Of a DNA stretch of 64,000 nt, positions 11,160 to 22,535 are shown one piece after another (position 1 is the stretch's first letter; each line of letters begins with the position of its first letter). Both the position numbers and the translations under genes were made by a program. The stretch covers positions 16,856,161 to 16,920,160 of the forward strand of contig OY855906.1 in the NCBI GenBank assembly GCA_963693305.1, read 5' to 3'. The notes below the pieces were generated by a model. It saw only the letters and a program-made list of their open reading frames with translations, was not told the DNA's origin and did not search any database. Origin of the DNA: Meandrina meandrites. Taxonomy: Eukaryota > Cnidaria > Anthozoa > Scleractinia > Meandrinidae.

Positions 11160-11370
11160 AATAGTCGCGAATAGTGACAAATAGTCGCGAATAGTCATTG
11201 AATTGTCGCGAATAGTGACAAATAGTTGCGAATAGTCATTGAATTGTCGCGAATAGTGACTAATAGTTGTTGAATAGTCGCGAAGTGACTAATAGTCACG
11301 AATTGTTGTTAAATTAATTCGTGAATAGTGAGGAATAGTTGTTGAACAGCTGCAAAGAGAGACAAATAGT
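11160..11370 (+). repeat. AATAGTCGCG minisatellite
   Basis: Degenerate tandem repeats of AATAGTCGCG / AATAGTGACA, with higher-order units such as GTCGCGAATAGTGACAAATA, cover about 200 bases and decay towards the right. It directly abuts the 5'-truncated LINE remnant. Confidence 0.8.
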
Positions 11371-11394
11371 CATAGATAGAGGCCAATCTTAACT

Positions 11395-12225
11395 TGAGAA
11401 ATTTCAACACAAACAAACCGCCGTTGATACCTTCGTAACCAGAGCAGCTGAAGACAAGTTCCAGCTCAATGAGGCAAAGTGCAAGGAACTTCGAATAACT
11501 TTTAGTACTGCAAACAATTCCTTTGACCCCATTGTAATTAATGGTAGTGAAATCGAGTGCGTTCCCAAGGCTAAGATTCTAGGTATGCACATTACATGTA
11601 ACCTTAAATGGAATTGTCACATTGAAGAAATCGGAAAGAAATCTAGGAAACAGATGTATTGTCTGTCACAGCTCAAACGCTCTGGTCTCGGCACACAGGA
11701 GCTAATTCAATTTTATCGAACTTGTATTCGTCCTCTTACTGAATATGCCTGTCCAGTATTCCATGATAGTCCTCCAAAGTATCTTTCAGAAGAGTTAGAG
11801 AGGATCCAAAGGAGGGCAATGCGCATCATTTTTCCTTTCAAGCCCTACCAAGAAGCCTTGGCTCAGGCTGGTCTTGAAACTCTTTCAGCAAGAACAGTCC
11901 CTAATGAACAAGCTTTTTTCAAAGAGTGCAGAAGACAGGAATAACAAACTCCATAATTTACTCCCAGAGAGGAACACCTGTCATTACAATTTGAGGAAGA
12001 AACGAAAATTCAATGCTAATTTTAAGACAAATAGATTGAAGAACTCATTCATTCTTAGCAATGCGCTCAAATTTTAAATATTTGACATTTCATTGTTGTA
12101 TATTTTTTTGTATATATAAGGAATTTTAACCTTTTTAACCGTTGTAATTTTTTGTAAAAAACTATATTATTCAACCCTCGGGTTGCAATTTAGTTTTAAT
12201 AAAGCATCTATCTATCTCTATCTAT
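11395..12225 (+). mobile_element. 5'-truncated CR1/jockey-like LINE, RT thumb and C-terminus
   Basis: From about 11406 one frame encodes the end of the RT palm and the thumb: DKFQLNEAKCKELRI, then an INGSEIECVPKAKILGM segment, then LKWNCHIEEI. The frame continues as the ORF starting at 11585 (CLSQLKRSGL, YRTCIRPLTEYACPVFH, ELERIQRRAMRIIFP), which is typical of the RT-to-C-terminus stretch of CR1/jockey-type elements. A frameshift near 11930 moves the tail to the frame ending at 12077. The 3' end carries AATAAA and a (CTAT)n microsatellite tail at about 12205-12230. The endonuclease and most of the RT are missing, so it is a dead-on-arrival copy. Confidence 0.85.
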
Positions 12226-12649
12226 CTATTGTTCCCAAGGCAAGTACTCATTTGAATTTAATCGTTTTGCAGTTGCAGTACAGTTTGTAGTTATCACAGT
12301 CACCTTACCCCCCTAAACGTTGTCTGAAACTCCTTCAACAGATGGCAAGACAAGTTCAATTCCTTGCCTTCTCTTTAATTCAAATCGGGCAGCTGTGATC
12401 AGACGATCATGAGATATAAGCGCCTAATTTGAAAAAGTCAATTTATGAAAAAAACTCATATATTTTCCAAACGCGACGATACATTTATTTCTAATTAATG
12501 TCAACAAGTTCAAATTATCCAAGTTTAATGTGAACAAGTTTCAACAAAATCGGCCAGGTAGAAATGGCTGCACAGTTGACTGTTGAATTTCTATTTCAAA
12601 ATATTATGCTTGTGTATTTTTGGGAGCTGTTCCAACAACGTTTAAGTAG

Positions 12650-12810
12650 TGCTAAGATCCTGCCTACCCTCTGGAAATTCCAGTTAAAATTCATATAATT
12701 TTCCCTTTTAAAATTTTGGCCTTTAAAAAAAACCCTCTCCCTCAGAATTTCCAATGACCCTCCATGGGGAGGGTATGGATACTTTCTGGAACCACACAAT
12801 ATATGATCGA
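12650..12810 (+). repeat. Dispersed repeat fragment shared with 37090-37200
   Basis: GGGGAGGGTATGGATACTTT followed by TCTGGAACCACACAATA resembles GGGGAGGTATCTATTTTCTG followed by GAACAACACAATAA near 37170-37205 inside the ISL2EU-like element. It is short and diverged; the family is unknown. Confidence 0.4.
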
Positions 12811-12991
12811 GGTTTGTTGCTTGCATTATCAAAATTTTATTTCAAACCAGTAAAACCAACAGTCTTAATTTTCTCGGCCATCCCAACTGTTTTCCTGAGA
12901 ATATTGAAACCGTATGATGCTTACTTGATGATCCCTTCATTGCAGTTTAACAGGGAAAATTGTCTTTTCATTTTTTCATTTTTTTTTGCAG

Positions 12992-14048
12992 CCATCCCAA
13001 CTGTGTCTTCTTGAGTGTTGAGAAACAAAAGTCTTTGGGATACCGCATCCACGACTTACTTCCTTACAAAAGTTATGCTCGAAAGAACCTTGGCTACCTC
13101 TACGCTATTCAACATGGCGCCAAAATTATCTATGACACAGATGACGATAATTCACCGACAAGTGGTAAAATAACTTTTCACCAAAAGGAAAGTGGCGACT
13201 TCTTAGTGTACAGAACAGAATCTGTAGTGGTAAATCCTTACGAACATTTTGGACAAAGTACCATTTGGCCTAGAGGGTACCCCCTGGATCACATTGCTGA
13301 CCCCCCATCACACACATTTGTCAAGTGCGCAGGGGTGGATACAGCTATACAGCAGGGCGTGGTTAATGGTGATCCAGATGTTGACGCCATCTTTCGCTTA
13401 ACAAGAAAAGACAAAGATGTGGATTTGAAAGTTGAATTTGATCCTGACGCACCACCTGTTGTTCTTCCCCCAAAGATAATGGCTCCATTTAACTCCCAAA
13501 ACACATTGTTTTTGAAGAAAGGATTATGGGGCACATTGCTGCCAATCACGGTAGCTTTCCGAGTCTGTGATATCTGGCGTGGTTATTGGGCTCAGCGGTT
13601 ACTGTGGGATGTTGGATCCCAGCTTTCATTCTTTTCACCTAATGCCGTTCAACTCAGAAATGCACACAACTACCTTGAAGACTTCATTGATGAGAAAATG
13701 CTCTACCATGATGGTGGGCGATTAGTTGAGTTTTTGGTCAACTGGAAATCAGAGAAACCAGATTTCTTTAGCAGAGTTCTGGATTTAAGCGTAGCAATGG
13801 TTCACCATGGCTTCTGGGAGATAAAGGATGCCATGCTAACAGAAGCATGGCTGGCTGATTTAGTTAGCGTTGGGTACGAAATGCCAACTGTAAAAACTGA
13901 ACCTAAAGCATGCCTGAGAAATACAGTCGGTGGAGAAACGATACTGCACTTTAAGGAAAAACCATCGTCATATTTAAGAGCAGGTAAACAGTTGAAAGTT
14001 GTAGCACCAATAAAGAGTGGAGTGGACATTTTTTATAGGGAGGGATGA
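12992..14048 (+). CDS. STELLO-like DUF288 protein, last coding exon (partial)
   Basis: This is one exon of about 352 residues after a T-rich tract and TTTGCAG acceptor ending at 12991; the stop is TGA at 14046-14048. Recognisable blocks are ARKNLGYLYAIQHGAKIIYD with TDDDN, then VVNPYEHFGQSTIWPRGYPL, IQQGVVNGDPDVDAIFRLTR, PFNSQNTLF, RGYWAQRLLWDVG, then VEFLVNWKS and HGFWEI. These match plant STELLO1/2 and the DUF288 family. Plant STELLO proteins are Golgi glycosyltransferase-like proteins that act with cellulose synthase. Animals lack cellulose synthase except where transferred, so the animal role is unknown. The D-D-D-N segment resembles a metal/nucleotide-sugar DxD site. Upstream exons were not found in the window: a LINE remnant and repeats fill the space to the left, so the gene may be very intron-rich there or broken. 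Confidence 0.85.
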
Positions 14049-14097
14049 GACAGGATGTTTAAACTGATGAGTGAAAGAGGTGATGTGTTTCTAGTAA

Positions 14098-14360
14098 CTA
14101 ATTAACAATTATTCACGGAAGTGGAGGTAAATATCCACCGCTTTCACCGACACTGAAGTGTTGTTTTAGTAATTATACCACACAAGCTGAATTATTAGCC
14201 GACCAAAACATTACTTTCAGTACCCAAATCGACATGCGAGGCCATTTTGTTTCTCTTCCGCTGCTCGGATCGAGGTGAATAGTACTTTGCTGATCACCTC
14301 TGAGTTAACCAATCAGAGTGCGCGGAAAGCACTATTCACTTGTGTGGTATATACTAATAA
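14098..14360 (+). mobile_element. MITE family 'CACACAAG', copy 1
   Basis: About 260 bases from TAATTAACAATTATTCACGG to CACTTGTGTGGTATATACTA. The reverse complement of 36713-36946 aligns along nearly the whole length (shared blocks CAAAACATNACTTTC, GACATGCGA, ATAGTACTTTG and GTGTGGTATATACT), so both are copies of one non-autonomous family. No coding capacity. Confidence 0.75.
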
Positions 14361-14472
14361 CCATTTTAAAGAAGATACGGGGATTTTTACTAGTGAAATA
14401 AATTGTGTGGTTCTATTTGTATCTGAACAAAAAAAAAACAACAAGCCAGGACAACAAATAATTAGTTGTTCG

Positions 14473-14924
14473 TATAGTGTGATCGTCCGGGTGAGAGTAG
14501 TTTTGAGAAGAACTGTTGTTGGTGACTGACGTTTCGACAACCTGTGCGGAAGTCATCTTCAGATTCAAGTGAAAAGTTGTTGTCAGTCGATGATGTTATA
14601 AGTCTGCTCTGATGAAACTGATTGGTCAGTTTAGCCATGATGTTATTGGCTGTAAGACTTGTGTTAAGTCCGTCAACAGTAATTGGTCAGTTTCGATATG
14701 TCTATTGTTAGTCAAATTAAGTCGTTCTGTTTGTGGTCTGTTCGTCCGTTTTGTTTATGTCATTAATTAGTCATTTGTAAGGTGCCGGTAGTTGTTGACA
14801 TCTGTTGATAGGCGTTTGTTCTAAGTTTGTGTACCAGCTTTCTAGAGTCAGTCGTTGAAAATAGTTCGAACTGTAGGTTAAACTGACTCTAACATCACTC
14901 TATCTCCCGGACGATCACACTATA
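14473..14924. mobile_element. Non-autonomous TIR element, ends TATAGTGTGATCGTCCGGG
   Basis: TATAGTGTGATCGTCCGGG at 14473-14491 is exactly inverted at 14906-14924. The 452-bp interior contains GACGTTTCGACAACC near 14530 and no ORF. The superfamily was not identified. Confidence 0.85.
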
Positions 14925-15128
14925 TGAACTACTGATACTCCTGGGTTCAAACCATTTACTATGAAACAAGTATAGTTGTCACAAAATCAATACCTTTCCT
15001 ATCTTAAAAGGTCTTCCATAATGTTGTAACTTATTTCTAAAGCCCCATATTCTTGGTGCTGTTAGCTGTGTCCCAAGTCTTATCCATGTTTATAAATTAA
15101 GGCTTGAAGAACCAGAAGAGATTTTGAA

Positions 15129-15608
15129 TAGGCCTTGGCGGATTGTGCTAGCATAATTTTTGGCATAATTGGAGCAAAAAAGCATAATTTTTCAAACAAG
15201 CACTGCCACAGCATAATAAGCAAATTTTAGCACTTTTTGGAGCATACACTGTAAATTCATAAAATTTAGTAAATATGGTGTGTTTTCTACAGAAATGAAT
15301 TAAATTTAGGTAGTATGTTCTTGCAATGCATGTTTTAGCTACACTAATTAGCAGTATTGACTTTGTTCAGAGATGCGAGCAGCTAATTTGGACAGCTGAT
15401 GGCCAAGACAAACTGCCATAAAACACAAATAAATTTAAAACAACAGTTTATTTGAAAAACATCATAATTTGGTGTCGTTATTGCACGCCTCTAAATACAG
15501 AATCTATGTCACTGTGTGAGCATAATTTGGGAATTCTGGCATAATTTGGCAAAATTTCGAGCACTGCTAGTAGCATAATATGCCACTTTTGGTTTCACCG
15601 AGGCCTAA
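15129..15608. mobile_element. Non-autonomous element with GCATAATTT subterminal repeats
   Basis: The ends are TAGGCCTTGGCGGAT (15129) and, inverted, TTAGGCCTCGGTGAAACC (ends 15608). Inside, GCATAATTT recurs about ten times, clustered towards both ends in both halves. The middle (15250-15480) is AT-rich and non-coding. Confidence 0.7.
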
Positions 15609-16000
15609 TTTTGGAGCAAAAAGTTTTTTTTTTTTTTTAGAAATTATGCTAGGGTTTTTACGTTCAGTAACTACAACCATGGTCAGAAGTGTTGGAAAAA
15701 ATTTATTTATACCCAGTTTGCCCCTCGCCATGCACCCCTATGCAATGTTGATAAAAAACATACATTCTACACATGAGAGCGTCGTACCATTGGCAGCATT
15801 GAAAGGGGGAACGGGGGTACTGACATGTATTTAACAGTTATTATGGCCATAATTTCATGCCTTTACAAGTTTTCCAACAGAATATGTCCATGCTTGTAGC
15901 TTACTGAATTCTGAGGGTTGTCCAATACTGTCGCATAGGTTCTACCAATTCGATCGATTTTTGAAATGGAGATCTCTTATTTTCGATCGGAAAGGTGCAG

Positions 16001-16279
16001 AACGAGGAATATACATTTGTTAGTCGTCATTCTTAGAACGAGGAATGTTTATGGATTACCACTTTTTGCATTAGTTTATCAGTTGGTTCGACAAAACTGT
16101 TAACCGGCCTTTTGTGTTTTTAGATCGAGGAATGTTTAAACTTTTGTATTAGTCGTTTTTCGCCGGCGTTTATCGGTCGGTTCGACAAACTGTTCAACTC
16201 CCTTTGTGTTTTTAGAACGAGGAATATACATTTGTTAGTCGTCATTCTTAGAACGAGGAATGTTTATGGATTACCAACC
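16001..16279 (+). repeat. GAACGAGGAAT long-period tandem repeat
   Basis: A ~62-bp block beginning GAACGAGGAATATACATTTG occurs at about 16001 and again near 16217, a period of about 215. GATCGAGGAATGTTTA variants and two GGTTCGACAAA segments lie between. At 16280 the sequence changes to CCTCGTTCCCAGGGTC, the start of another MITE-like fragment with inverted GACCCTGG/CCAGGGTC parts. Confidence 0.65.
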
Positions 16280-16789
16280 TCGTTCCCAGGGTCTACTCCG
16301 CTTTCAAGATGGCGGCTGGACGCGGAGAAGACCCTGGTTTATACTGATATAACACCTACGCTGATTGGCCCGAAGATATAGACATTCTTACGTTAGTCGT
16401 GATTGGCCAAAATACTCTTCCTTGCAAAATGGCTGATGTGTGGAGTTGTATTTTGATTTTCTTCTGTAATTGAAAGGAAGTTATTGCCAGTTAAATATTC
16501 CCCGTGTTGTTTCAATTATTCACGGCAATTAAAGGAAGAGCTGAAGTTGATGTTGGACCGTAAATTAATTTGAAATTCCTCAAGGCTCAAGATCAAGAGG
16601 TGAAATGAAGGTGATAGATCGATTGATGACTGATTTGAGCTTTTAAATAGATTCTGTCAGCCAGGAGTTGTAGTTGTAGCCCGAAGTCCGTAATAGTAAC
16701 TGAAACCCGAATGTATAAATTTCTCGCACAAAGGTTTTCACTCGTAAATTAGGTGATTTGTGATTAAATTTATACAAGTTTGAGCGATT

Positions 16790-16832
16790 CAGGCAATTTT
16801 TATCGAATTTTTTTTTCGATAAAAATTGCCTG
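16790..16832. repeat. 18-bp perfect hairpin
   Basis: CAGGCAATTTTTATCGAA (16790-16807) and TTCGATAAAAATTGCCTG (16815-16832) flank a seven-T loop. There is no gene nearby to give it a terminator or processing role, so it is probably a foldback relic. Confidence 0.7.
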
Positions 16833-17406
16833 AAGAGTGTGGTCATCTTTTGACCATACGAAACAGAGCTGTAGCAATAAATCGATGAGATACTATTGAA
16901 GCCTGGAACCTTTTTGAATAATTTAGCACCGCTCCTTAAAAGTTGAGCGCTCTCTGAAAACCGTTCCACTCAAGAAAATTTGAACATTTGTACATTTTTC
17001 AGCTTGAAAAAAATAAATCATGCCTAAATACAGGAGCAATTTATTTAGATAAGTCAAGTGGAAAGGAAATGTATTATTTATAAGTGGAAGAGCTGTATTA
17101 AATCTGTGACCTGTCTTACACCACATTTTAGTCTGTTTGGATTCATTTACACTGAGCCAAACTTAAGTAAATAGTTTCTGGGATTTTGATTATTTTCGTG
17201 TACTTTGGGGGACTTTTCTAACAGGGCATTTCTTTCACTTTATGTCCTTTTGGTGATCCAGCCAAAGACCTCAGTTTTTGCTCATTGTGGATGTCAATCC
17301 TGTATCCTGGATGAAAATGTGGGAAAAGATTTTTATTCAGTTTGAAATTAAGGGTTCTCCAGTGTACAACAAGATCACTGGTCTCAGAGGTCAGGAGTAG
17401 GATTTG

Positions 17407-17818
17407 TAATTGGCCATGTTCTAAACGAGCAGGGGACTGGGTACGAATATATTTTTTCGTGGTACGAACATTCAATATCGATTGAATTAAAAATGGGGCA
17501 AGTCATCTGAAAGAGCATCCAAAAATAAGTAAATTCACCAAATTTGATGGTTATTGGTTTAAACGCAAAGGCATGGCACACTTTTAAAATAAGAGAGCTT
17601 AGTATGGATTGGAGGACGCCTGTCCCTCCAATCCATACTAAGTGTACCATGCCTTTGGGTTTAAACCAATAACCGTCAAATTTGGTGAATCTACTAATTT
17701 TTGGATGTTCTTTCAGATGACACGCCCCATTTTTCAATTCAATCGATATGGAATGTTTGTACCGAGGAGAAAATATGTTCGTACCCAGTCCCCTGCTCGT
17801 TTAGAACATGGCTAATTA
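17407..17818. mobile_element. ~410-bp foldback (near-perfect long palindrome)
   Basis: The arms run from TAATTGGCCATGTTCTAAAC at 17407 to CTTAGTATGGATTGGAGG ending 17615. They are mirrored from CCTCCAATCCATACTAAG at 17625 to the end of CATGGCTAATTA at 17818. The loop is only about nine bases. A few indels and substitutions separate the arms. The apparent minus-strand ORFs across 17218-17737 are products of the palindrome. Confidence 0.85.
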
Positions 17819-19408
17819 GAGAACAGGACTGAGATAGGGTATACAGCTAATATAAATTTGCTTTTGTAAACTAGACTGCAGGAAACCTTTACAAAACAGT
17901 AGTGCTTTTTATTCATTACTTTTTAAGCTATTGCTTTTGTTTATAACAGGACTGACGATAAAAGTGTGTTTTCCACTCACTCTGACAGTTCTAAATATTC
18001 AAAATCATCATTGTTACATGCTAAATTGGTTCCAAATATGAAATAGATAAAATAGATGTTGCACAATCAAAGTGTGTCACTAGAGGTGGAGAATATTTGA
18101 GACTTCACAAGACAGCAAGCTTGTGTTTTTCTTTCCGAGACTGAGAATTTTTTAAGATGAGTTGATAATGCTCCAAGTCTTGAGCTTGAGCTCCATCCTT
18201 TTAGAGTTGTGTCTGGCAGATGTCATGCTCATTTTCCCGAAATTGGAATCTCCAGCCAACCTTGATGTGGGAATCTACATCCAACCTTGATGTGAGACAG
18301 CTTTTCACTTGGCAGAAGAATCAAATTGGCAGGTCCTTTTAGCCAACTACAGTTCTATGTATGTTTGATATAGTTGGCTGTCCAGACATTTCTCACCCTA
18401 CCCAGTGCTAGTTTGCTTTGCATTGTACACTAATCAAGTTCTTGAATAAACCTGAAAACAAGGTTACCATGTCAGAATTATATAGGATTTAAGACAGCAT
18501 GAACAGTTTATAAATTACTGCATTTCTATTTTTTTAATATATGATGAAAAGTTTAGGTCAAAACCAATCACAAACGGCAACTCTGGCAGCCGAAATGTCT
18601 GAAAACGTTATTTAAAAACTGAATTAAAACTGATGTTAAAAATAAATCGTAACATATTATTAATTCCTGATTAATTTGTAATTTTCGAATATGGGTTTGG
18701 TTATGCCGAGTTTGTATTATTGAAAATAGGAACTCAAGATGTTAAATATAAAGATCAAATGAGGACTCACCAGTTGTACTCACGAACGAGATCAAAATCG
18801 ATCCAACGAATTTAAAGCCAAATTAAATACAGTGAAAATTAAACATTCGACCCCCACTTGTTTAGGTCGTCTGTAACCCAAAAAATAATATATAGATTTA
18901 GGGAGGCCTAAAAGCGGAGCTCCCATTTATCCTTTTTTTTTTTTTGCTCGAGTAAATTACGGTGTTACCAAATAAGAAACCACACTATATTTCTAAGCTT
19001 ATACGGTGGCCCATGTAGGTACAAAAAACCTCTCATGATTTTGTTGGCGAAAGCGACGTCAATATATTTCGTGATTGACCCGTCTGAATTTTCCTGCCTT
19101 TAGTGACAGGTTCTAAAATTGAAATTGACGAGTGCATTTTATTGGGTTCCTCACGTACGCACGTAGGCGCAAAACAAATCTTAGTAAAACTTACAACGTT
19201 TACTGTACACTAATTGGTAATACACCTCTAGGACCTCTATGAGTTATTCAATGTAAAAAGAACCTTGACCTTGTTTTGATTACTACAAAACTGTTAGGGC
19301 AAGAAAATCAACTCAAGGCAAAAACAAAGCTAAATGAACTCACGCCACGGCAAACTGAGAAAATCACGGCGGCAAAACAAACACTGCAAATTGATGGTGC
19401 CGGTTATG
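17819..19408. other. No gene recognised
   Basis: AT-rich unique-looking sequence. 18895-18945 resembles 10036-10078 (dispersed repeat). No ORF above about 60 codons is supportable. Confidence 0.5.
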
Positions 19409-19411
19409 TAA

Positions 19412-19788
19412 GGCCCGGTTCAGACGCCGATCTTTTCATGAGCCGAACCTAATTCCTTGAATTAAGTACATGAAAAGATCGGCGTCTGAATCAAATTAGA
19501 ACGGCTATTTCAATTTGGAACGGCTCACCCGTTCTTCCCGCCTGGCTTGGCCGAGAATTTCGCCTGTGGAACGCCTTTCGAACGGCTTTGATTCAGACGC
19601 CGTAATTTTCATGTGCCGATCCTAATTCATAAATTATTATAATGTATTTTGCCTGGTTTTATTGGAACTGTATTAGGAATGGCCAAAAAGTACGGCGTCT
19701 GAATCAAGAGGCGTACTTTTGTCAATTTGGGTCGGTCCAAATTCGAATTGAGTTCGGCTCATGAAAAGTACGGCGTCTGAACCGGGCC
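19412..19788. mobile_element. Harbinger/PIF-type MITE (TAA target duplication)
   Basis: The 377-bp element starts GGCCCGGTTCAGACGCC and ends with its inverse, GGCGTCTGAACCGGGCC. TAA lies on both sides (19409-19411 and 19789-19791). The TIR continues through CTTTTCATGAGCCGAAC. GGCGTCTGAATCAA and its inverse recur internally near 19482, 19590 and 19700, so TIR-like motifs are repeated inside. A 3-bp TWA duplication is typical of PIF/Harbinger elements; the assignment is inference. Confidence 0.8.
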
Positions 19789-19791
19789 TAA

Positions 19792-20371
19792 GTCATTTTA
19801 AAGCAGTGTTTGTGTAAGAATTGTAGCACTTTGTGATTTGGAAAGTAGTGCACGCTAACAATGATGTTTTGACTGTTTTGAACCGTCTTCTTTTCGTTGC
19901 GGTTTGGTTGCATGATTTACTAATTCTGTTTTAAATATCGTACCCGTTTTGCCGTTGCTAAATACCTAAGAGAATTTTATGTAGAGAACTGAATGAATTT
20001 TCTTCATTTCTGGTAAGTAAGTCTGAACCCACTCAGCCTAGCACAGGTATCTCGCAACGAAACCGGCAAATTCAACACACTCACTAACAAGCAGTGATGT
20101 TATAAAGAGAAACAAAACAAATGCAAGCGAGCCGAAATCGCGATTTTGATCCGTGAAGCTAAATAATTTGTTTTCAAAATCCAATAATGAACATCACAGT
20201 TAACTCCAATAACTAAAACTGAAAATAATTAGTCTAAACAAAATATTTACTAAACAAATGTGTAAAATGTACAAACATGAACAGGCTTGATAAATATTTA
20301 CGTGAAGATCTGAAAACCGACACAACTTCAAATTCATTCATAAATGAAGTATAATTCTCTCAATATAAAAC
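19792..20371. other. No gene recognised
   Basis: AT-rich sequence without a supportable ORF or repeat boundary. Confidence 0.4.
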
Positions 20372-22094
20372 AAGAAGTTGCTAGCAACTTAAAACCGCGC
20401 TTATATTTTTTGCTAATTAACAGCTTTATTTCTCAAATGTCATTGTTAAGTTAATCTGTTTGCACTATGAGTAAAGGACTAGCAAAGTAGTCACGCGAGT
20501 CACACAATCCAAGGTTTACGTTATCCCCGGCTGTCTTAAGCTTGGGGATTTTTCCCTACTAATGACGTAACCCCTGCACGTTCGGGCACGCTCAATTGTT
20601 TACTTTAGAAAATATTTCATTTCCCTTCAAATCTCTGAACTCGCTTCGATGAAATTGCCAAAGAATTCACTTTAATTGCCTAAACTCGCAAATTTGCAAA
20701 TAAATTAATGACAATCGCTTCTAGCGAAATTAACTTGGAAAGTAAACCCAATCTTATTTGTCACGTAGAGAAAGTGAAAGCTGCAACATCAGCGCATTCC
20801 ATGGTTGACGTAATACCTTTTTTAGTGTATTCAATATTCCCTTTCAATCCAACGCTTCGATAACCACGCTTTTAAAAATTAACTCCATTTTTGCTCATTG
20901 ACAACTTTCTTCCGCAAAAGTCACCGTTAAGATTAATTTTTTTGTACTATGAGTAAGGACCAGTAAAGTAGTCACGCGAGTCACACAATACGTGGTTTAC
21001 GTTATCTTCAGCTATCTTTTGCTACGTGGTTTTTTCCCTACCAATGACGTAACCATTTCAAGTACGGGCACGCTCAATTGTTTACCTCAGCAGATATTTA
21101 ATTTTCCTTTAAATCTCTGAACTCGCTTCGATTAAAGCAGCCAAAGAATTTTCTTCAATATCCTAAACCCACAAGAAATACTCGCAAAATTGCAAATAAA
21201 TTAATGACCATCGCTTCTGGCGAAATAGCCTTGCAAAATAAACACGATCTTATGTCACGTAGCGAAAGTGAAAGCTGCAACATCAGCGCATTCCATGGCT
21301 GACGTAATACCTTTTTTTAGTGTATTCAATATTCCCTTTGAATCCAACGCTTCGATAAGACCAAAAGAAAAATATTTCATACACAATAAAGAAAACAATA
21401 TCCGTAACATTTTCCGTACATTAATATTTCAACAGCTTTTGGCGAACAAGAAGTTGCTATAGCAACTTAAAACCGCGCTTATATTTTTGGCTAATTAAGG
21501 CGGGGGTACACCTGAAGCCCGTTTTTCCACCGCTAAACTTGGTTTAATGCGAATATCTCGTCTGCGTTTCAAGCAATCCAGAAACTCTATGCTCATTTCA
21601 CAAAGCTATGATAAGCGGTGTTTTGTAAATTTTTTGGTGATTTTTGGGGATGTTTGGAAAGAGATAGTTTTTCTCAAAGGATTAGTAAAATTTGGAGAAA
21701 TAAGAAATATTAAAGATTTAATGTGATTTTAAAATTAGAATTTGAAGTTAAAAATTAGTATATGGACACCCAAACAGTTCCCTGACAACCTGGGGTGCTC
21801 TTGCGTGGGGGTCAACTGTCTGTTGGTGTTTCAAAAATAATTTTCTTTCTTCTATCCCTTCCTTAAAACTCTTAAAATTTCACTCAAAATCGGGTGTACC
21901 CCCACCTTAACAGCTTTCTTTCTCAAAAGTCACGGTTAAATTTAATCCGTTTGTATTATGAGTAAAGGACTAGCAAAGTAGTCACGTTAGTCACACAATC
22001 CGAGGTTTACGTTGTGCCCGGCTATCTTTAGCTTGGGGGTTTTTCCCTTCTAATGACGTAGCCCCTGCACGTTCGGGCACGCTCAATTGTTTAC
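20372..22094 (+). repeat. Three adjacent copies of a ~0.6-kb repeat unit
   Basis: The unit begins AACAAGAAGTTGCTATAGCA, continues through ACCGCGCTTATATTTT, then TAGTCACGCGAGTCACACAA and CACGTTCGGGCACGCTCAAT, and ends with CAGCTTTTGGCGAA. Copy 1 begins at 20372, copy 2 covers about 20869-21432 (5' part degraded), and copy 3 begins at 21433 and is cut at 22095. Copy 3 is interrupted by the TTAA element at 21499-21906. A fourth, longer, inverted copy lies in the CHD4-like intron (62045-62800). Head-to-tail stacking suggests tandem amplification of a dispersed element. Confidence 0.8.
21499..21906. mobile_element. TTAA-inserting MITE inside repeat copy 3
   Basis: The 408-bp insert has ends GGCGGGGGTACACC and GGTGTACCCCCACC. 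It is flanked by TTAA at 21495-21498 and 21907-21910, and removing it restores the CTAATTAACAGC sequence seen in the other repeat copies. TTAA duplication points to a Kolobok- or piggyBac-type transposase; which one cannot be told from this copy. Confidence 0.85.
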
Positions 22095-22535
22095 TTAAGG
22101 TGGCTCGACTGGATTTTTTAGGGGCAACACCGCTCAAGTGTGAGAACTAACCAGACTGTCATTAACAATGCCATCGAAAAACGATCACCACAGCTGAATT
22201 AGGTAACGATGAAAATTTGTTATGACCAGTGTTATTTTGACATCGGAGTTGTCATAGCAACATAATGACCTCATCACGTTTATCAATTTCGTTCGTATTG
22301 CTCGACACCATGAGATTTTTTCGGAAATCGCTCAAGGGAGCATGTACCTCCTATACCTACCTCAATGTTGGCAAAGTTTGAACAAATTCTGTGCGAGCGT
22401 TATCGAAATTTTTGGGGATGAAGTTTCGAGGGTCATAAATACAGTAAATCAAAGATCTCTTCGAGATTCGACTATTTTGCATGGAGTATGTGTTGGGGAA
22501 ATATTAGTATTGAAAGCGATTTGCGATGCATTAAC
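22095..22535 (+). mobile_element. TTAA-GGTGGCT element, one end only
   Basis: TTAA at 22095-22098 is followed by GGTGGCTCGACTGG. This abruptly replaces the repeat-unit sequence, which in the 62-kb copy continues past the same TTAA. It matches the GGTGGCT termini of the pair at 48862-49546. No opposite end was found; the AATCGAAC element at 22536 interrupts it or follows it. Confidence 0.55.

Noticed and set aside
17218..17737. Two overlapping minus-strand ORFs
   Set aside because: They lie in the 410-bp palindrome and read its two arms; no independent coding evidence.
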